Part shown: positions 58,821-64,000 of the stretch, piece by piece | How the letters are laid out: every line of letters begins with the position of its first letter | Position numbering within the stretch: position 1 is the first letter of the stretch | NCBI RefSeq assembly: GCF_027942865.1 | Contig: NC_134514.1 | Span: 15,795,965-15,859,964, forward strand | Source of the DNA: Odontesthes bonariensis | Taxonomy: Eukaryota; Chordata; Actinopteri; Atheriniformes; Atherinopsidae | Length of the DNA stretch: 64,000 bases | Direction of reading: 5' to 3' | Position numbers and translations under genes: made by a program | Notes under the pieces: model-generated | Told to the model about the DNA's origin: nothing | Seen by the model: the letters and a program-made list of their open reading frames with translations, nothing else | Databases searched by the model: none

Positions 58821-61800
58821 CAACTAATCTATGTCTCGTCTTTGTTCACTTTTTACTCAAATGCTTGTAATAGTTTGAAGGATGTATTCATGCAGGATAT
58901 GCTTTCAGTTAAGCAGTTGCTTTGAAAAGGAAAAACAAACGAAACAAAAGCGTACAGTTTGCACATATTTGACTCAACAGACTGAACCACATGAAGGGAA
59001 TTCACACAATAAGGGGCAGAGCTATCAAACCAGTTCTCCCAAACTGGAGTAGGAATGAATGACCTGGGGCTTTGCTTTCCTTGCTGCACACACCTGGTAA
59101 CCTACCCATGCCTACAAAGCGTTGGTGACCTGCCGTTGACCACAGACAGCCCCTTTGTTCAATCAGGTATAATGTAGCCCAGATTTTGGAGGAAAGGTTG
59201 GACTGAACTGTGTTGAAATTAATATTTGCACTATACATGTACAGTATGCTATATGACAACATGGATGGTGGCTCAGTAGCAGCTTAACTGTGATTAAGAT
59301 GAAGTACGGGGACTTTCAAGGAAGCTATGTTTATGAGTTGTAACTGAACACCTCCACCTTGTATTTTTCCAGGATGTTGGAACACGATAGTTGCAACACT
59401 CTCAGTTGTCAACCTGCACACCCAATCTCATCCCAAAATCCTACCAAAGGCCCCTGTCTCCCCTTTTGCCCGCCCCCATCCTTTCTTTGCCCTGCTTTTT
59501 CCTCACTCCATCTCCTCTCCTCCCACGTAAAAAGGTAACTTTCGGTGTTTTCTCATGCCATCCCGTGTAGTGCAAGTTTAGTTCCTGCCTCAGGATCTTT
59601 GACAAACAGTTCTGTCGACCCTGCCCATGTTAGTTCACATCCCATGAAGAATGAGGCTAGAGGTTATCTCTGCAATGGTAAGGTGTAAACAAAACCTTCT
59701 CTACACTTGAATACTCTCAAAACACTCAGCGAGGAGTGGTGTATTGTTTCTGTTGTGTTTATATGCGTCCCATGACTGTTTCCAAAGGTCTGGGAGAAGG
59801 GGGAAGGGACTCCTAGCAACTGTCTTCTCCACAGAATGAGGCTACATGATGCAGAGGAAAATACCCACGTACGTGCAAACACTGGTGCCGCCACAACCAA
59901 GTATCAGTTTACAAGGAAACCCCAGAAAGTGTTCAAATATTGATAATAATTACCAACATTCGATAACATCCTCCATTCTGTCTCACACAAATACCCACAC
60001 ACTGCTTTAACACAACTGAAAAGCCTCTTGCAGTAGTTGTTTAGCCAAAGCCTTCCTACATGTGTGTACCGGCAGGATGAATATGCTCAAAAATACCGTT
60101 TAACCACAATCTGCAATTTACAGTCACCAACAGACATGCTTGTACATCCTTTATTTCCTTTATTTCTTTCTTTGTGGGGTCCTGTCAATCACAGTGCATT
60201 CCCAAACCCTGAACCTCAAGGGGAATTTTTTTCTTGTTTAAAGTGAGGTTGTATGTATTACTTATGAGTAGTCAGTGTCCTACCAGCAGGAGACATTGGT
60301 CAGAGTACTCAAGTCTGATAGACAAGCTAAAGCTAAAAGCTATACAGAAGTGGGCGCTAAAAAAAGAGTACGTTTTTCTCCATCCTGGTTTGAGTGTTCG
60401 CCAACACTTCGGCATTAGACATTTCCACAGTGTGGGCATGTGTAACTAGGACTATTTTGGGACTCTGTGATACAAGTTGACCATTTTTTAATAAACTACT
60501 GACCTATGTGTACGTTTTTTCAGTCAAGAATTGTTTGGTGTAGATGTGACACAGTGTAAATATCCAAAATATAGCTCTCGCTCTTCAAGTTTGAGTTATT
60601 TTAGATGGCAAAAAATAGCTTTTATGTTTTGGTTCTTCCATCAGGAAACCTTCTGCTTCTCCAAAATGAGAGCGCCCTGACTGCTGTCACATCTCCACTT
60701 CAACAAAAAATAAGTATATAGGGCTGAATTCTTAAACCCTTAACTATGCCAAAGACTTAACCCTAATCTAATTCTAACTGTTTGACCTTCAGAAAGCTCT
60801 TTAAACTTGTTCAACCATCTTGGTCCCAAAAAAGCCCTCTGACCCCACAGGTACAATAGGTTTTTGGCCACAAATGTAAAAAACAAAACCACACACGTGT
60901 GTACAGGTCTTCTTTATTAAGATAATGCACTGACTTCTATTCATAAAACAGTCTAACCCAAACCTTAAACAAGGCCTGGAAATTAGATTTAGCCTCAGAT
61001 TAGGTCCCTCCAAAAGGATGACAAGAATCTAAAAAGGTAACAAAATTTATTACACAAACACACACACACACGTAGTATACACTTTGTAGGGGACCTATGA
61101 AATTATTCAAGTTGCACTTGAAGTTATTTGTGAATTTCTTGTGAAATGGAAACTTGAGTCAACTAATTTTCAGAGTTTTATGGGCCAAAAATAAAGACTT
61201 CTCTTTGAGGATAGGATGGTCACCAACCATATACTGTTGTGCTTCTCAGCTATAGATCTCTGTAAAGTCAAGTGTTTTCTTGATCTATTATCGAAGGTAG
61301 AAACGACAGAAAAATGTTTAAATTTAACCCTCTAATGTTCACACTGAGAAAATAAAGCATAGAAAAAAATGTTTCTCTTGATTTTTTTCATATGCTTTGC
61401 TTTCAGTAATAATGAGAATCAGTGATTCTTTTCACATGGCACAAAAGGTAAAATTATATAAAGTTAGGGCATAATGTAGGATTTCCTTTAGTATTACATA
61501 GCTAAACTGAATGATAGAGATAGTTTAGGTGGGTTTGCTTAATCTTGTTGACATAATACAATGAGTATAGACACTTAAAAATTGTACTTTACCAAACAGT
61601 AGAGCAGGACATTAAAGGCTTAAGACTAATGATCAAAGACACAATAAGCTGATAAATTGGTAAAACACACAGCACTAATAAAATCAATATATACAAATTA
61701 ATAATTAACTGGACAATTATTTAGCAATGACATTAAAACCTAACAGTGTTTTCACCAGATTTGACTTTACAGCACAAAACAAGTTGATTTGGGAAAATGA

Positions 61801-64000
61801 GCGAGAGATTTTCCAGTTAACCCTCCGACTTGTGATTTTTGAAACGTTGTGTTTTGAGTGTGAAAATCTGTATCATCAAATAAAAAGTCAGTACCTTGGT
61901 ATTACTTGGTATTACAGAGCTATGTAACAGGTGTGTTTAGAGGGAACACTGTTTGCACTACTGGGTGTGTGTCTCTGTCTGTTATGCTGTTTGTGGCAGG
62001 GCCACAGTCAAACACACTCTTTTAACTGTATATTTCCTTGTGATTTTTTTACACCTAAAAATTAAACTGAAAATCTTCTCGAATAGATGGGGGTCTAATT
62101 TTGAATCGAAACATTGCCTTCGTGGTGAAATAAAGTTTTAAACACATTTGGGATCAACCACATTCTGAGCAAACAACCAACATAGTTTAAGGTTACACAT
62201 CTGGGAAAGCAGTAACATACTTTGAGAGTATAATCACGTCTACAACACACTCAATACGAGGATATATTCATGTGTCCTCATATGACGTATGATCTCTGTG
62301 ATCTTATTATTGTGTTCTTTTATTTCTGGCGTGAGTCAACAAATCATTTTTGACAGATCTTTGTGTAATCAAACAAGCTTTGTGATGTGGTATTTAGAAA
62401 TCTTGTGCAATAAGTTGCCATTATTTACTTATCAAAGAAGAGCAAAAACCGCCTTATGACACACCTCAGTATGAACCAATATGAGTCAATATGAACACGG
62501 GAGTGGCTGATAAAATCCTGAGTCCAGCAGGCAGGTCGAGCCACAGCTAGAGCCAAACCCTGACAGATTCGATGGACTGTCACTACAAAAGAAATGTGCT
62601 GCATCTGGCTCCTTGTAAGAGCTGCTGTGTGACTCAATAATAAGCCAATAGTTTGCAATTCTTTATATACTTACAAGACCCATTTCAAAATTTTTTGGAT
62701 ATTTTGACTTGTGTAGGTTCATGCTTGGCAAGGCATGAAATATATTTTTGAATCTATCAAACATTTATTGAAGGCACTTGCGTCTGACTGTGATAAATTA
62801 TCTAAAGAAATGAATCAATGAAGCGAAAAGAAGAAAGACGTGTGCCACCAAGTGGTCAAATAAGGTGAATAACACTTTCCTCAATGTTGACTTGTGTGAT
62901 GTGAGTTCTTACTTGTAGTTTCTACTAAAAGTAGCACAGTGGCACAGAAAACGCTGTGGTAAGAAACCTGTGGTTCAACTAAAGTGACATTTTCAAAAAT
63001 AAGGTATTTAATATTCATAGAAATGAGGGAAATTTATCAATGTATACAAGCTGCTGAGAAGGAATGTTTGACTAAGTACCAGGAAAGTTAGTGTCACACT
63101 CAGTAAGGGGGGAGAAAGTTAAATGTATTTATTATTTCTCCAGAGGATACCAAACCTGTCTGATCTTTCCATAGTTCATGGACTTTGTGTTGAGCTTAAC
63201 TCCATTACTGGGGAGGGAAAGTCTCCTTATTTTGTATTTCTTTTAAAGACGTTTATAGACACACAATAGCACTTTATGTAGCAGATTCTGTGGAGTTGGA
63301 GGTAGGAACATATGAGGAGTAAATATGAAGGGGGATTATTACTATTTCTGGAAAGTGATTTCCATAAAAAGAGGCATCCTAACAGTAACGCAAACCAACA
63401 GACTAGAATTATGAGACAATCTACGAGCTCTCACTCTGCTTTGAATTAATGTTTTACCTTGTATTCAGAGAGAGAAGCCAATTAACCTCTAATGGATGCA
63501 CCCACACATTAATCATTTAAGTTCCTTCAGCATTCAACAAGTTTAAATCGTGCAAAGAATCTATGATCTCTTCATCCCTTTGAAGTAAGAAGAAAAAGAA
63601 GCCATATTTCAACTTGTTATTTACATATAGCTGTAATAATCCTCAATGTTCCTCCCCCTTCGCATTCATTATGATATTAACCAGTATTTACGATAATGGT
63701 CTTTGCAGCGAGCATCCCTGAGTAGGCAGAGGTTAATGACTAAATTAAGAATCAGTGACATTTTTTTAAATACCCTCTTTTGTTTAATTGTGACAAGGTA
63801 CCTGAGAACTGCAGCAGCCATACAAATTAGCTTAGCATAGAGTGGAAACAGGAAAGAAACTATCCTGACTCTGTGTGAAGCTAACAAAAAACACCAAACA
63901 GCTCCAGGTTTTGTGGACAGTTATATCCAAAGGAATGTTTTTGGCCAGGAACAGTCACTCCTTGCTTTGTTCTTACATTCAACATGCAGAGCCTTTTGTT
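58821..64000. other. Intergenic region downstream of sptssb
   Basis: No gene recognised. Short fragments near 60170-60250 and 60940-61100 (TTGTGGGGTCCTG; TAGGTCCCTCCAAAAGGATG) resemble pieces of a common fish repeat but could not be bounded. There is a CA run near 61053-61072. Otherwise AT-rich and featureless. Confidence 0.4.

Noticed and set aside
60161..61100. Possible repeat pieces with GTGGGGTCC and TAGGTCCC motifs
   Set aside because: They resemble a common fish repeat, but the ends do not pair convincingly and no boundary could be set.

Overview
The window is vertebrate nuclear DNA from a teleost, probably a percomorph. The evidence is AT-rich spacer, GT-AG split genes whose proteins closely match vertebrate NMD3, PPM1L and SPTSSB, and typical fish transposons (DIRS, Tc1, Harbinger, LINE, SINE). 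The species cannot be named from the sequence.

Host genes: three were recognised. Coding exon 1 of ppm1l (ER-anchored PP2C phosphatase) lies on the minus strand at 37521-37919. Its remaining exons were not found, so the left 37 kb is probably ppm1l intron 1. The complete nmd3 gene (60S ribosomal export adaptor) runs on the plus strand from about 40540 to 52400; its 15 coding exons splice to 504 residues. sptssb (small subunit B of serine palmitoyltransferase) has a non-coding first exon near 54545-54665, one coding exon at 56967-57209 and a 1.6 kb 3'UTR. Ribosome export, stress or ceramide signalling and sphingolipid synthesis share no obvious pathway; the linkage is positional.

Mobile DNA: the main feature is a 6.77 kb DIRS-type tyrosine-recombinase retrotransposon at 15871-22640. 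It has open gag, RT/RNase H and recombinase frames, inverted terminal repeats, and an internal complementary region that reads as a copy of the joined element ends. Its 1.8 kb leader is unusual: 17 copies of a CGCCCCCTCTCCC-type core sit in three repeat regimes, and the first seven units each carry a small hairpin with compensatory changes. Other elements are a Harbinger deletion derivative (4152-4864), an LINE tail (about 6330-6840), a second LINE scrap (8836-8907), a degenerate Tc1 element (about 13540-14810), a tRNA-type SINE (about 26325-26640), a THAP-encoding DNA element with perfect 37 bp ends (32126-32816), a TTAA-flanked MITE in nmd3 intron 14 (50981-51435) and a Tc1 pseudogene just upstream of the sptssb coding exon (about 55920-56924).

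The rest is intronic or intergenic sequence with simple repeats. No RNA gene, CRISPR array or bacterial-type operon is present.
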